Part shown: positions 48,501-60,790 of the stretch, piece after piece
Layout: each line of letters opens with the position of its first letter
Numbering within the stretch: position 1 is the first letter of the stretch
Source: Cryptomeria japonica
Taxonomy: Eukaryota; Streptophyta; Pinopsida; Cupressales; Cupressaceae
Assembly (NCBI RefSeq): GCF_030272615.1
Contig: NC_081410.1
Coordinates: 510,011,442-510,075,441 of the forward strand
DNA: 64,000 nt
Reading direction: 5' to 3'
Notes under the pieces: model-generated
The model's input: the letters and a program-made list of their open reading frames with translations, nothing else
Database searches by the model: none
What the model was told of the DNA's origin: nothing
Program-made: the position numbers and the translations under genes

Positions 48501-48889
48501 TGAAGAAAATTGATGATGATCTGAAAGCAAGTGCACAACAGTTGCAGCTTGACCCCAGCTCAAGCTCAACTCACCATTCAAACATCAGATTCCTATTAAA
48601 TAAGCAATTAGAATTGCTCAGGGAAGATGCAAGGATCTAGTCTACATTGTTAGATATTCAGAATATGATCCTCCCTAACATGGATACAATGCAGAAACAC
48701 ATTACACATTCCAAAACATTGATCCATGATAACAATTTTTCAGTTGCAGAGCATGTAATTGAACTTTCAGCCAAAGTTCAAGTTGCATTGTCTATTTGCA
48801 CAATTTTGCAAAAAAATTGGGATAAGACCTTGGTTCATATCAAACAAGTACACTCAGAGTTTATCTCACACTTTAATATTTCTATTTGA
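45545..48889 (+). CDS. ORF2 of element E: large protein of unknown function
   Basis: About 1,114 codons from MTSTSTTSRSKAKK (45545) to 48889, in one frame with TAG at about 46034-46036 and 48638-48640. N-terminal region: LSRVHDGQLWLDQPILITKK and ITGLP (about 45895-45990). Second domain (46070-46620): KFGSLLICIFFYVQNFFP, FEEFKDKMNN. Next: acidic/Lys-rich linker (46765-46910), helical segment (46920-47330), acidic stretch (47370-47510), Ser/Thr-rich linker (47550-47990) and C-terminal coiled coil (48060-48880). I recognise no database family or enzyme motif. Homologous fragments in B and C show it is a shared component of this element type. Confidence 0.8.
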
Positions 48890-49152
48890 GTTATCTATTC
48901 TTTGGCATTATTGTCAAAAAGGGGGAGAATATGGAACATATTATTAGAGACAAAGGGAGAATGATCAAGGGAGAATGTAAATAACAATTGGTATAGAGAT
49001 AAGTGTATAGAATCATATGTATATTCTATGGGGGAGTTATGTACAGTGAGATATACAGGTATATACAACAATCTACAATTGGTATCAATTTTGAAGAATC
49101 AACTCAGCATGATAGATTCATTTTTGTCTCATAAGTGTTTTTGTCACTAATG
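48890..49152 (+). other. Non-coding 3' internal region of element E
   Basis: Contains an extra purine tract (AAAAAGGGGGAGAAT near 48915-48930) about 240 bp before the main polypurine tract. No gene. Confidence 0.6.
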
Positions 49153-49166
49153 CCAAAGGGGGAGAT
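49153..49166 (+). promoter_or_regulatory. Polypurine tract of element E
   Basis: CCAAAGGGGGAGAT immediately before the 3' LTR. Confidence 0.95.
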
Positions 49167-50324
49167 TGTTGGAATAATGATATATTTGTCATTAGTGAAT
49201 ACACTTAGTGAAAACACTTATTCAATTTTGAATGGCTACCGAGCTCATCACTCAGTCCACAGCCTATACCGAGCATTCAGTAAAGCTCACCGATTAAACA
49301 GTTCAAACCGAGCAGTAAGACTGTCACAGAGCATATGAGACAAACAACAGTTACCGAGAAGTCAGTTCTCACCGAGTCACCAGTGGTTACCGAGTGACAC
49401 TATATCTACCGAGTCACCACAGCTACCAAGTTCCAAGCTACACTTCGGGACTAGTATGGACCGAGCTTCTACTCTTACCGAGAGCATGATGATGCCGAGT
49501 ACTGTAGTGGACGCCGTGTATCAGAAGATCACCGAGCCAGCTTGAGGAACCGAGTATCTACCGACTCAGTAATATTTTGTTCACCTATGTAAGGCCGACT
49601 TAAGAATGAGTTTATGTTATTAATTTGTATGAGGCCGACTTTATGAAATGTAAATATAATTATGGACGGTATATATATGTGATGTATTATACCATCTGTT
49701 GTATGTATGTAAGATGTATGGATATGCGAAATTAGAAAGAGCAGAGCAGAAACTGCATTAAGGCAGTAAACCAGAACATTTTCGCAGAGTCAGTAAAGGA
49801 GCAGAATCGACATATCTATCTCAGAAGGAGATCAATACTCAAAGGATCTTATCAGCAATAAAGTTGTAAGTCAAGATCTACTGTTTCATCCTAACAGTTG
49901 AATCAGTTTGTAAATCCTTTTACCGGGTAGACTTAACAGTCTTTTGTAAATCTCTTAACCGAGTGCATACTTCATTGTATGTTTGTAAATCCTCTAACAA
50001 GGTGGACCTAGCAGTCCAAATTTGCTTCTAACAGGGCAGATCATCAGAAGTGATCATTGTAAGCCTTAACCGGCCAACTTTTACTACAGTACCAAAGTTT
50101 TGTGGGTACCATCCCCACCCCAGTTTTACTTTCTATTTGGAAGGTTTCTGGGTCACCAAATCTTTGTGTTATGTGTTGTGAATGATTATATTTTCATGCA
50201 TGCAGTAGATTAAAAGAATGAATGGTTTAATATATGCAAGTGCAGAAATGAATTAAAAGATTTAAGTGTTACTGATTCACCCCTCCCCTCTCAGTAACTT
50301 GGTTAGTCTTGAATATTTTCAACA
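49167..50324 (+). repeat. 3' LTR of element E
   Basis: Same length as the 5' LTR, 1158 bp; about 17 differences, nearly all transitions. Confidence 0.95.
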
Positions 50325-50329
50325 TGGAT
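50325..50329. repeat. Right target-site duplication of element E
   Basis: TGGAT. Confidence 0.95.
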
Positions 50330-50515
50330 GACTTTATGTTTATGTTTCATGCATTAATACTTACCGGTATAGCAATTTACTGTTAACACTGTCTATCGGC
50401 ACACTTGACTGGTTTACCAGTATTAAGCATTAAGTTGGTTAATTGATTTTTGGTTTGAATTTATTTGAGAACTAATTCACACCCCCCCCCTCTTAGTTGT
50501 CTCCAGGACCTAACA
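50330..50515 (+). repeat. LTR of element H, second part
   Basis: Continues the LTR started at 41879, ending CCTAACA; has a C-homopolymer at about 50480-50490. Confidence 0.75.
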
Positions 50516-51090
50516 GGAAGTACACTCCATTGGGAGAACCACTTGAGTCCATTTTCAAAATGTTAGTGGAAAACAAGATAATCACAATTCCAGATTTTCC
50601 TCCATATGAGCCAAAGGTTAAACCAAATTGGTGGAATGATGATGAGTATTGTGAATTTCATAAGAGAAAAGGACATAAAATAAGAAATTGTCACCGACTG
50701 AAGAACAACATACAAGATCTTATTGATAGAGGTGACATTGAGATTGAAGGACACTCATCCAATCAAGAACATGAGATGTTTAAGCAACCAATCCCAAAGC
50801 ATGACAAGGGAAAAGCTAAAGCCACAGATGACCAAACCAACTATACTAGAGCATCTTATAACTATGATTCAACTATCAATCACATTTCGATGGACAATCA
50901 TGTCTCTACCATTATCATCAAGGACAAAACGCTTGAGAATTCTACCCAAAGACCCAAGATTGTCCTAAAAGGCATTGGATCTTCTTCCGAACCTACCTCT
51001 AAATGTAATGTTACAACTCACCAAGGTAAATTCACTTTGCAAGGTGCTCTAGCTAAAACACTGCTTCCTCATCAACCAAACCTGAGTATG
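50516..51090 (+). pseudogene. gag: Gag of element D (second part, zinc-binding end)
   Basis: Resumes at the GGAAG duplication with RKYTPLGEPLESIFKML. The nucleic-acid-binding motif CEFHKRKGHKIRNCHRL at about 50650-50700 is the C-x2-H...GH-x4-C type of Tat Gags, followed by IQDLIDRGDIEI. The frame shifts at about 51060-51080 into the protease frame. Confidence 0.85.
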
Positions 51091-54000
51091 ACCTTGTAGA
51101 ATAGTTAGGGAAGACACTCGCGCTTATCTCAATCCTTGAGCTCTTACGCATATCCCCCACACATAAAGCCATTCTTGACAAAATCTTGAGAGACACTTCT
51201 GTCCATACTGATCTGGACGTGGACCAGTTTCAAGCCATGGTGGGATATCTTTCCATTCCACACTCCCTTACATTCACAGAAGCTGACGACGCCTCCGTAA
51301 GTCAACCACATAATGCACCATTACACATTGAAGCCTTCATACACAAACATCAAATAAAATGAGTCCTAATAGATGGAGGAGTAGGTCAAAACATTTGTAC
51401 ATTGAGCACTATTCAACAATTGGGATATTCAGATAAAGCTGTGAATTCTACAAACAAAATTACCATCAAGGCATATGATGATGAAGAGCATTCATCCAAA
51501 GGCACCGTCACCTTGCCTCTCAGAGTTGGGCCAGTTACGAAGGATGTGGTTTGTCAAGTCCTAGACTTGGATCTCACATACAACATATTACTAGGAAGTC
51601 CTTGGATTCATGAAATGAGGGTAGTCCCATCTACATATCACCAATGCATTAAGTTTCCTCACAATGGAGTTGAAATAACAGTAAATGGTGATCCTAATCC
51701 ATACATATACTACAATAACTTGAGACCGAAAACTGAGATGATCATTCCAAGTAATAGGGAAGTTGTCCCTTCTTCTGCATACATTGATCCTGAATCATTA
51801 AAACCTTCAACATCAAAACAAGGTGAGCTTAAAGGGAAATTTCAGGACAAGGGCATGGGTGAATACACTTTGAATAAAACCATATGCATACAACAAGTTA
51901 TGAGTTCACCAAAAGAATATGGAAGACCACATCCTAATAAGAAGGTATCTATCATTATACTCAAATGGGACCCTACTATCTTTCAAAGATGGGGTGAACT
52001 GGAAGAAGAAGACTTACACAAAATGCTTTACAAAGACCTTGAAAATGATACACAAGATCACATCAGCATACCATGTGAAAAGTATGGCAAAGGATTCAAG
52101 ATCCTAAAAAAATTTGGGTATGATGGCAAAAGACCTCTTGGCTTAAGAAAGGAAGGCATCATTAAACCTTTACAACCTGAATTGACATTAAAAAAGGAGC
52201 ACTCGAAAGGACTTGGTTTCATGACTTCCAAGGTCCACACTCAAAAGACAAGAGAAGCATTACAAATCAAAGCTGCCAAAATTCAACAAGAGAATCACTA
52301 TTCCATAGACTCCAATGAATGGGAATGGGATTCAGACAAATCCTCCAGTGACTATGAACTCACCGAGACATTCACAAAACTAGGTGAACCCATAGAAGAA
52401 GAGGAATTTTATAGAAAATTCAAAGTTGGTCAAGAAACAACCCCTGAGGATCCCACACAATCCTTGCCTCTAGGTTCTAGGTCGAAATCACAAAGAATGA
52501 GAACACCTGTCCCGGAATGCACTACTAGTGATGACCATTTGGATTCATTCACAATCGAGATAGATGAGGAGAGTGCCAATGATAGCCTCGATAACTACCT
52601 CGACATACCTGAATACAACTGCATCTTCACACTTAGCCCCGCTAACTTTGAAGACATCAAAGGCCTTCCCCTTGTTCACCACCAACTTATTAAATGGGAC
52701 CATGAAGGACCTGGATAGTTTGACACATTCCAAAATGATGAAGCCTTTATTGGCTATCTAGGCATACGAGATGATCTTTCCCCTGGGGACCATAAGGCGA
52801 GATGCACTATAGAACTCAATAGCGTGGCATATTTTGGTGAGGGTGTCGGGCCTTCTAGTCACAAAAATATAAAAATAAAAACAAATCAAGGGTCTTATGG
52901 CGAAAACCACATGGTGGTGTTGTCTGACCCCAAAAAAGTTAAAAGAAAGGACGTATCTGAGGGCGAAAACCTCTCTAAGGCACCCGAAGATGGAAGGCTC
53001 GACATTCTCCCAGCATCATATGAGGAAAAGTCATCCACGTTGGTAGAGGAGACTATCAAAACAAACATTGGCACAGAAGAAGTTCCACACAACATATTCC
53101 TGGTTCAATCTTTGACAGAGACAGAAAGGTCAAAGTTCATAAGTTTCTTCACATAACGACAAATCAATTTTGCATGGTCATACGCTGATATGCCTGGATT
53201 GGATCCAGATTTGGTAATGCATCATTTGATAGTTAAACTGGGGGCAAAACTAGTGAAATAGAAATTAAGAAAGATGCATCCACAAGTGGCATTATTACTC
53301 AAGCCAGAGCTTGAGAAATTATTGGATGTCAGATTCATACGCCCAATTGATTATCCTAAATGGATCTCCAACTTAGTGCCTATTAGTAAACCAGATCGTA
53401 GCATCAGAATATGTACAAACTTCAGAGACATCAACAAGGCTTGTCCTAAGGATGACATCCCATTACCAAACATAGATTTGATTGTAGATCTCACAGCAGG
53501 TCATGAAATGCTATCTTTGATGGATGGATTTGGTGGTTATAATCAAATAAAAATCGCATTTGAGGATCAACACAAAACAACATTTACTTGTCCTTGGGGA
53601 ACATTATGTTGGAATGTCATGCCCTTTGGGCTAAAAAAATGTAGGCGCTACATATCAAAGAGCCATGACTACTATCTTTCATGATTTCATGCACGTTACT
53701 GTGGAAGATTATGTTGATGACCTCTTGGGAAAGTCAATAGACAGAGATACACATTTGGACATACTTTCAATCATCTTTGATCGGTTGGAAAAATATAAAG
53801 TGAGATTAAACCCCAAGAAATGTGTCTTTGGAGTAACCTCCGGGAAGCTCTTGGGATTCATTGTCTCAAAAAGAGGAATCAAAGTCGATCTAGCAAAAAT
53901 CAAGGCCATCCTAGAGATGCAACCACCAAGAAATATCAGTCAACTTCGATCTTGGCAGGGGAGACTCCAGTCCATACGAAGATTCATAGCACAAATGGTA

Positions 54001-56327
54001 GCTAAATGTAATCCTTTTCAACACTTGCTACATAAAAACATCAAATTCAAATGGGATGATAATTGTAAATAGGCTTTCCAGATACTTAAAGATTATCTTC
54101 TGAATCCTCCAGTTTTGATGCCACCAGTTCCAGATCAACCTCTATTACTATACATATCAGCTACTTCAACAGCACTGGGGGCACTCTTAGCACAACAGGC
54201 TGCTGAGGGTAAAGAAAAGGTAGTATACTACATCAATCGCACCTTGGTGGGATATGAGCTAAATTACACACCAATTGAGTGTGCATGTCTTGTTGTGGTA
54301 TTTGCTTCATTGGAATTATGACATTACATGCTAACTCATAAAACTAAGTTAGTTGCAATGATCGATCCATTGAAATACCTTCTCAATAAAGCAACACTTA
54401 CGGGGCGACTAGCCAAATGGGTGATGCTCCTGAGTGAATTTGACATCAAGTATGTGGACAAAAATGCAATAAAAGGACAAGCTATCATAGATCAGTTAGT
54501 AGATGCTCCCATGTTAGATGATGTTCCTCTAATTTCAAAATTTCCAAATGAATCTATTTTAATAGTGTCACATGCAAAGCCTTGGTAACTATACTTTGAC
54601 GGCTCATACACATAGCATGGGGCAGGAGCTGGCATCCTCTTCATAACTCCTCAAGGGGATTCTATACCAAAATCATATCGATTATCATTCCCCTACACTA
54701 ATAACATAGCTGAGTATGAAGCATTAACAACTGGATTACGGATTGTGGTTCAATGGAAGAACTAGGAACTTCATGTTTTTAGGGACTCTCAACTTGTAAT
54801 TCATCAAGTAACTAATGCCTACCAAACAAAAGATGAGAAATTAATGCCTTACAAAAGAATGGTGGATGACCTAAAACAACATTGCATGAAAATAGACTTT
54901 GAGCAGATACCAAGAGAGCAGAATCGAGCTACAAATGCCATGGCTACAATTGCTTCACTAATCGATCTACCACAGAATGAGACCCGCTATGAGTTCTTGG
55001 TGGATAACCTTTTGGTTCCCTCATATGAAATCACTTCTACTAACATGATATGTATTGTTGGTCCTAAGTCCCAGTTATATGGTGCCATTTTCACATACCT
55101 TCGGGACAATGCCCTACCTCCTGACCTATCCAATAACCAATGTCACACTTTCATTCGCCAATCTTCTCGATACATCATTTTAGCTGATATCCTATACCGT
55201 CGAGGTCTAGATGACACTCTTCTTAGATGTTTAGAAGGGGATGAAGCTCATATTGCATTACGAGAAGCTCATGAAGGGATATGTGGTCCACATTCTAGTG
55301 GTCCTACCTTAGCCAAGAAACTCATTCAAACTGGATATTACTAGCCCAATATGGAAAAGACTCATATCAATTTGTCAAGAAATGTAAGCAATGTCAAATT
55401 CATGGAGACCTCATCCATGCGCCAGCACAAGAACTTCAACCAATTGCTACTCCTTGGCCCTTTTGTCAATGGGGACTCAATCTCATAGGCAAGATTCACC
55501 CTCCTTCCAATGGTCATAAATTCATTATCACTGCCACAGAGTATTTTGCAAAATGGATCGAAGTCATTCCTCTCATGCAAGTCACTGGAAAACAAATTGC
55601 TACATTCATTCTCAACTATATCATTTGTCGATACGGTATTCCTGTTTCCATCATCACTGATAACGGGCGTCCCTTAAAAAATCAGGATGTTTGTGAACTT
55701 TGTGGCCGCTTCCATATTACCCATCATTTTTCCACACCTTATTACCCCCAAGGTAATGGTCAAGCTGAGGTGTCTAATAAAACAATCTTTAAAATCTTCA
55801 AAAAGACAGTCGATGATGCTGGCCGTAATTGGCATATCCAACTTAATCCCGCACTGTGGGCCTACTGCACAAGCGTCCACACACCTATAGGAGCTACACC
55901 CTATTCACTTGTCTACAGTGCTAAATATATCTTGCCTATTGAGGTCAAGTTACCCTCTTTATGAGTCTCTTTGCAGAACATTATCAGTGATGAAGACTAC
56001 AGGGTCTCTCGCTTACAAGAACTTGAACTATTGGATGAACGAAGACAAACTACTTTTAATCATCTCAAGGTTTATCAACAACGAATGAGTCACAGCTACA
56101 ATCATAAAGTCAAGCCTCGCACATTTGAGGTAGGTGACTTAGTTCTTAGAGAAAATCCTAAAAATCATCAAGACAGAGAGAAGAAGGGCAAGTATGAACC
56201 GGACTAGCTTGGTCCTTACATCATCGGAACATCATATGGATCTGGTGCATATCAGATCTCAACCACAGAGGGTGAACCTTTGGATGATCCTATCAATAGC
56301 ATGCACCTTCACAGGTTTTACACATAG
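51081..56327 (+). pseudogene. pol: Pol of element D: protease, G-patch, RT, RNase H, aRNase H, integrase
   Basis: Protease: about 51340-51720, VLIDGGVGQNICTL active site and NILLGSPWI. G-patch-like region: about 52075-52220. RT: about 53270-53900, with ICTNFRDINKACPK, LSLMDGFGGYNQ and YVDD at 53710-53721; a one-base insertion near 53635 breaks it. Gypsy RNase H: 54112-54430, first Asp absent (YISATSTALGALL), Glu kept. Archaeal-type RNase H: 54590-54960, FDGS, EYEA, RDSQ present, last Asp now Asn. Integrase: zinc domain 55250-55400, frameshift near 55355, core 55490-55960 with first Asp replaced by Glu (ATEYFAKW), then DN and GQAEVSNK. C-terminus ends at TAG 56325-56327. Stops are mostly TAG or TGA. 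Confidence 0.9.
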
Positions 56328-57949
56328 CTCTTCAGAGTATCTCAATATCAAAAATACAAAAAAAGTCAAAAAAAAAAAAAAAGACAAAAAAAAATTGAAA
56401 AAAAAAACCGAGAAAAGCATTTTGTCCAACAGTGAAAACCACTTCGGTGGCGGCCTGGGCAAGTACCATGGTGAAAACTAGGTCACCAGTGCCATGTGTA
56501 GAGACAATGCTCCTCCCTCCTTCAGGATTCCATTTCATCCTTTCACTTTGCACACACTCGCAACCTATCCATTCATAATAAACTTACACATTCTCATCAT
56601 GGCTCGTTCATAATAAAACCTCCCTTTTCACCTCTTTCCATCCATAATAAATCAGCTCCTATCTGTGGCTAAGGAAAATCCTACATCTAGTAATAGGTGT
56701 GGAACTAAGAGCATCGCCTGTTTTGAGGAGTACAGTTTCTTCCACTTTTTTTCAGTCTATCCGTGCGCAATCCGCAATAAAGTAACATTTGCATCACCAA
56801 TCCACAATAAAGTTTGTTCTTCTTCACAATAAAGTATCAGTTTCATAGATTCAGTCAATTTCAGATGAGACACGACAACAATGGGCTTCAACAAATCAAA
56901 TCTTTCAACAAACTCAGGCAACATTATGGTTCAGTGCTATCTATCCTTTTTGTGAAAGTAAACATTGTGACCACAATCAAATACGACTTATACAAGTGAC
57001 AAGAGACACTAAACTTGAGGACTATAGTGGATTTTGGTGTCGAGTCTTGGTTTTATTTTGATTTTATCTTTTGGTGACATTTCTTTTAGATTTTCTAGGA
57101 TGTCTCTAACTAGAGATTCTATCTCCAGGATGTCTTTGACTAGAAAGGCAAGGATGGGGTATTATCACCTATTTTTCTTTGTTGTATGTGGATTGTCTCA
57201 TAGTAATGCTATGACTTGTCCAAGGATATGAGGACACTGAGAGTCTAGTGTGAACTGGGGCATTCCTTGTTTGTGATTGTCTTAGCTCCATGCAAATGGG
57301 TACAATGACTTTCTGGGTCGAACATATGCCTCGATTGTCATAACCTATTTTGCCATAATAAAGCTCAATGATGATAACGCATAAGAAACTCTTTCACTTT
57401 CATATCTTCTATCTTCCATCCCCCTTTCTTAATTGACTTTCCATCATCCTTCTCGAGTCCGTGTAGCCTGTTATCACATGACTGAGTATAATGACACACC
57501 AAAAATATTTGCATCACATGTAGTTTGCACCCGCATTACCACATATTAAGCATTTCATACATACATATAGATATCACAATTGCATCACATCCTGCACACA
57601 ACACATGTTAGCACATCATACATTTTAATCATGTAAATAGTTATTTGCATTATCATATTCATTTGCATTTCATACATTCACATTTGCATCATGCATAACA
57701 TATAAAACATAAAAGAACAAAAATATTGCATTCCATCATATACATATTTGCATCAATATCATAAGCATCACATAAAACAAACATCACATAGGTAAATATG
57801 CATATAGCTGCTGCAAAAGATGAATCATCTTATATATATATAATCATAAGTGTCATGAATACAATGATGTCAAAATCATATGGCTACAATCCGAAGGTGT
57901 CTACATCATCATAAAAAAATGGTACAAAACTGATACATAGGGACCCCTC
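56328..57949 (+). other. 3' non-coding region of element D
   Basis: Begins with A-rich runs (56369-56407). Six AATAAA hexamers lie between 56577 and 56833. From about 57480 the sequence is AT-rich with many TTTGCAT/CATTTGCA words. No gene is supported; no LTR boundary could be recognised. Confidence 0.6.
56577..56833 (+). terminator. Cluster of AATAAA polyadenylation-like hexamers
   Basis: AATAAA at 56577, 56612, 56646, 56776, 56806 and 56828, three of them within CAATAAAGT, starting 250 bp after the pol stop. They may be 3'-end signals or simply a decayed short repeat. Confidence 0.4.
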
Positions 57950-59935
57950 TAAGGCTATGATGAACTCCCTCCCTCAGAGCCGCCTGGCCTCGATGGAGTC
58001 TAAGCCCAGGAAGGACCCGCCCCAAGATCATCTCTCCTGCCCCCTCTATCTGGTGGTGGTGGAGGACCCATGACCCCACCACTAGATGCCTGTCTCCTAT
58101 GACTCCCTCCAGTGGTCATCACTGTCTGCGATGGTCTATGGAAGCTCCTCACCTGCTACTCTTGTGGCACTGCCCTATAGTATAGGTCTCGCCAATAACC
58201 TATCTCCTCCCCTGCCCGCAGAACATAGGTGTATCCAACCCCTATATCCTCTATCACCTGCCTCCTAGCCCTCAATGCTGTCTCAGCCTTAGTGTAACGT
58301 TGGATAGCCTGATCTCGCTTTGGCTCAGTGTTCCTGAGCTATCTCTTGAGTCAATCCCTCTCCCTCTCTAGCTCTTGGATCTTATCTGCCTGTCCCTGGC
58401 AGATCTCCCTTAGCTCTAATAGCTCATCCTCCTCCTCCTCGCCCCCCTATACCTATGGCTCTACCTATGGCTGCCTCTGTACTGGTAGTTGTACCTATGC
58501 CTGTACCTATGGCTGCTCATGTGGTTGCCCCTACTCCTGCCCCTGTACTTGTCCCTACACCTATCTGAGACCCTATGCTGCTCGCACTTGTAATGGCAAC
58601 CCACCTCAGCCTCTCACCACCCGAGCCTATCTCTCCTCTCCACCCTCTCTCTGTGAAGCCACCCTCCTCTCTCTTACTACACCCCACCTCCTTGGTCAGC
58701 CTCTACCCCCACCATCTCCATCATCATCCTCATCCCCTCTACCATCTCCATCTATCAGCTCTCTTGGATCTTTCAGGCGTGGAAATGGATGCTCTGCCCA
58801 ATATGCAGTATACTCTGCATCCATCCCTGCATCCTCTATCTTTGGCCATACATCCTAAGGCATGGGCACCATCTCTACCAGCTACATCACTGCCTGATCA
58901 TATGATAACAATGGCCCAAAGTGTGTCTAATCCTTCACTATCTACGGATACATACCAGAACCCCATGGCATCCACTAGATCCTACCAAACTGCTTGCATA
59001 CCCTATCTACCAACTGCCTCTCCAGTACATAGGGCATCTGCCCAATCAGATATCTCCTCTTGAAGGTGTATTGCAGATCTATTGCATCATCCTCCCACTT
59101 CTCACACTCTCGGTACGGCCTCCATACCACAGTGTCAATCTCATCAATGACCTTGTGCTAGTGCTCTAATCTCCTGATCCGCAGCTGAGATATAATCATA
59201 TCATACAAGTGCACAAATTTGCATCCATGACCCTTGCCTCTGAAATGTATCGGTCGTGTCACTGGCAGAGGCTCATATGCCCACACCTATAGAAATGTAA
59301 CTTCATAGCCCAATCCTATGGATCCATGGTAGATGAACTGATGGACCTCATAGTACAAATGTGCCACCACACACGGTCCCCAAGCATATCTGGTATGTTG
59401 TGTCACCAGTATCTCCAAGGTGCTCCCCCAACCCACAGCCAACCCTCATGTTGCCCTATCTGGACACAAAAACTCACTGATCACTCCTCCTAGCACTGGT
59501 GGTAGCACCAATCCTTGTCACTGTCATGGTGTCCTAGGCCACATGTCCTGCCCTCATCTCCAATCCCAGATCTCGGAACGCTCATCTCAGGGAATCCCTG
59601 TCTCCCTCTTGATCATAGGGTATCAACTCCCCATCAATCAGTATCCCTAGTATCTTGTATACATCCTCTAAAGTGACTGTCATCTCACCCATCGACAAAT
59701 GGAATGTGCATGTCTCAGAATGTCATCTCTCAGCTAAAGCAGTTAGCAACCCCATGTTCGCCTGAAACTCAGGCACATACAGAATGAATCACAAACCCAT
59801 AACCTCAATCGTGGCTCTATCCTCAAATGTCAGCTCTAGTCGTAACCTTTGAATCAATGGGAATCTCTCCCATGACTCCAGCATAGGTAGGTACTTCTAT
59901 AGTCAAGCAAATAAACCTTGTCAGTTAAAGTGATA

Positions 59936-60290
59936 TTCCCTATTTATCACAAAATGTTGGTTTTTATCCTAGTGCTTATGATATTCTATCCTAGTGGTAC
60001 TCCCTATTCATCACAAAGTACTACATGTTTTGCACTCTCTGTTCATCACAAAGTGTTGCTTTTTATCCTAGTGGTACTCCCTGTTCATCACAAAGTACTA
60101 TATGTTTTGCACTCCCCGTTCATCACAAAGTACTACGTGTTTTGCACTCCCTGTTCATCACAAAGTGCTGCTCATATTTTCACTCCCTATTCATCACAAA
60201 GTGCTTTTTTTTTTTTTAGTACTCCCTATTCATCACAAAGTACTATGTCTTGGTACTCACTGTTCATCACAAAGTGCCTCGATCTATCTT
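59936..60290. repeat. Tandem repeat, unit about 35 bp, nine copies
   Basis: Each unit contains CTCCCTRTTCATCACAAAGT followed by a variable TA/T-rich part; units begin near 59936, 60001, 60037, 60078, 60113, 60148, 60183, 60223 and 60257. Confidence 0.9.
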
Positions 60291-60479
60291 AACCTAGGGC
60301 CTCTACTTCAGTGTATCCTCTTGAGTAGTTTCCTAATTGGCAATGTATGTTCTATCACAGAATTGTCAATCCTAGCCTTGTTTGCTATTCTAGTCTTCCC
60401 TAGAGGACTTGCTTGAGTGTATCCTCTCAGTAGCTTATCTAATCAACAACGTATATTCATCACAAAACTATCATTTTTC

Positions 60480-60790
60480 CCTAGAAGACATAAATGCACA
60501 TTTTTGACATAAACGCACTTACATACTGCATAAACACGCCTACTCTGCACAGACACACCTAAAATACACAGACATGCCTATGCTCTGCATAGATGCGCCT
60601 GCTCTGGATAGACATGCCCACATTACACAAACACGCCTGCACAATGCAGATGCGCTCGCACTTAACATAGACACTTTTTCCTGCACAAACGTGCCTAGCA
60701 CAAACACAGAGATGTCTGGCTAACCTAGACACACCTAACACTAGCATAGGCATGCCTCGACATTTTTTGACATTGTTTGACATACCTAAA
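60480..60790 (-). repeat. Degenerate repeat array, unit about 20 bp
   Basis: On the minus strand about 13 units resembling AGGCGTGTCTRTGCAGAG follow one another. Confidence 0.65.

Larger units (their letters stand above)
42754..50324 (+). mobile_element. Element E: young, nearly intact RT-less copia-derived retroelement
   Basis: Two LTRs of 1158 bp each with about 17 differences by eye, a perfect TGGAT duplication, an iMet primer site, a zinc-knuckle Gag frame, a large ORF2 and a polypurine tract. There is no RT, RNase H, protease or integrase motif anywhere in the 5.3-kb interior, so it must have moved with enzymes supplied in trans. Only three TAG codons interrupt its two frames, the best preserved of the three such elements here. 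It inserted into the LTR of H. Confidence 0.95.
41629..50515 (+). mobile_element. Element H: internally deleted copia-type remnant
   Basis: Flanked by GGAAG duplications in D gag. The left end keeps only about 18 bp of LTR (AGTTGGTATTTTG, TG changed to AG). It then jumps into the 3' internal region (41647-41878) with polypurine-like tracts, followed by a full LTR. That LTR starts TGTTGGTATT at 41879 and ends TAACA at 50515, but is split by element E. So most of the 5' LTR and all coding sequence were deleted. Confidence 0.8.

Noticed and set aside
58328-59063. Plus-strand Ser/Pro/Cys-rich frames of 160-176 codons
   Set aside because: They are the opposite strand of the Gly/Asp-rich and conserved parts of the PMD pseudogene, where minus-strand motifs are clearly meaningful.
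59918-60416. Plus-strand frames with repeated HHKV and SSQS peptides
   Set aside because: Generated by the 35-bp tandem repeat in the PMD intron in several frames; no start context or domain.
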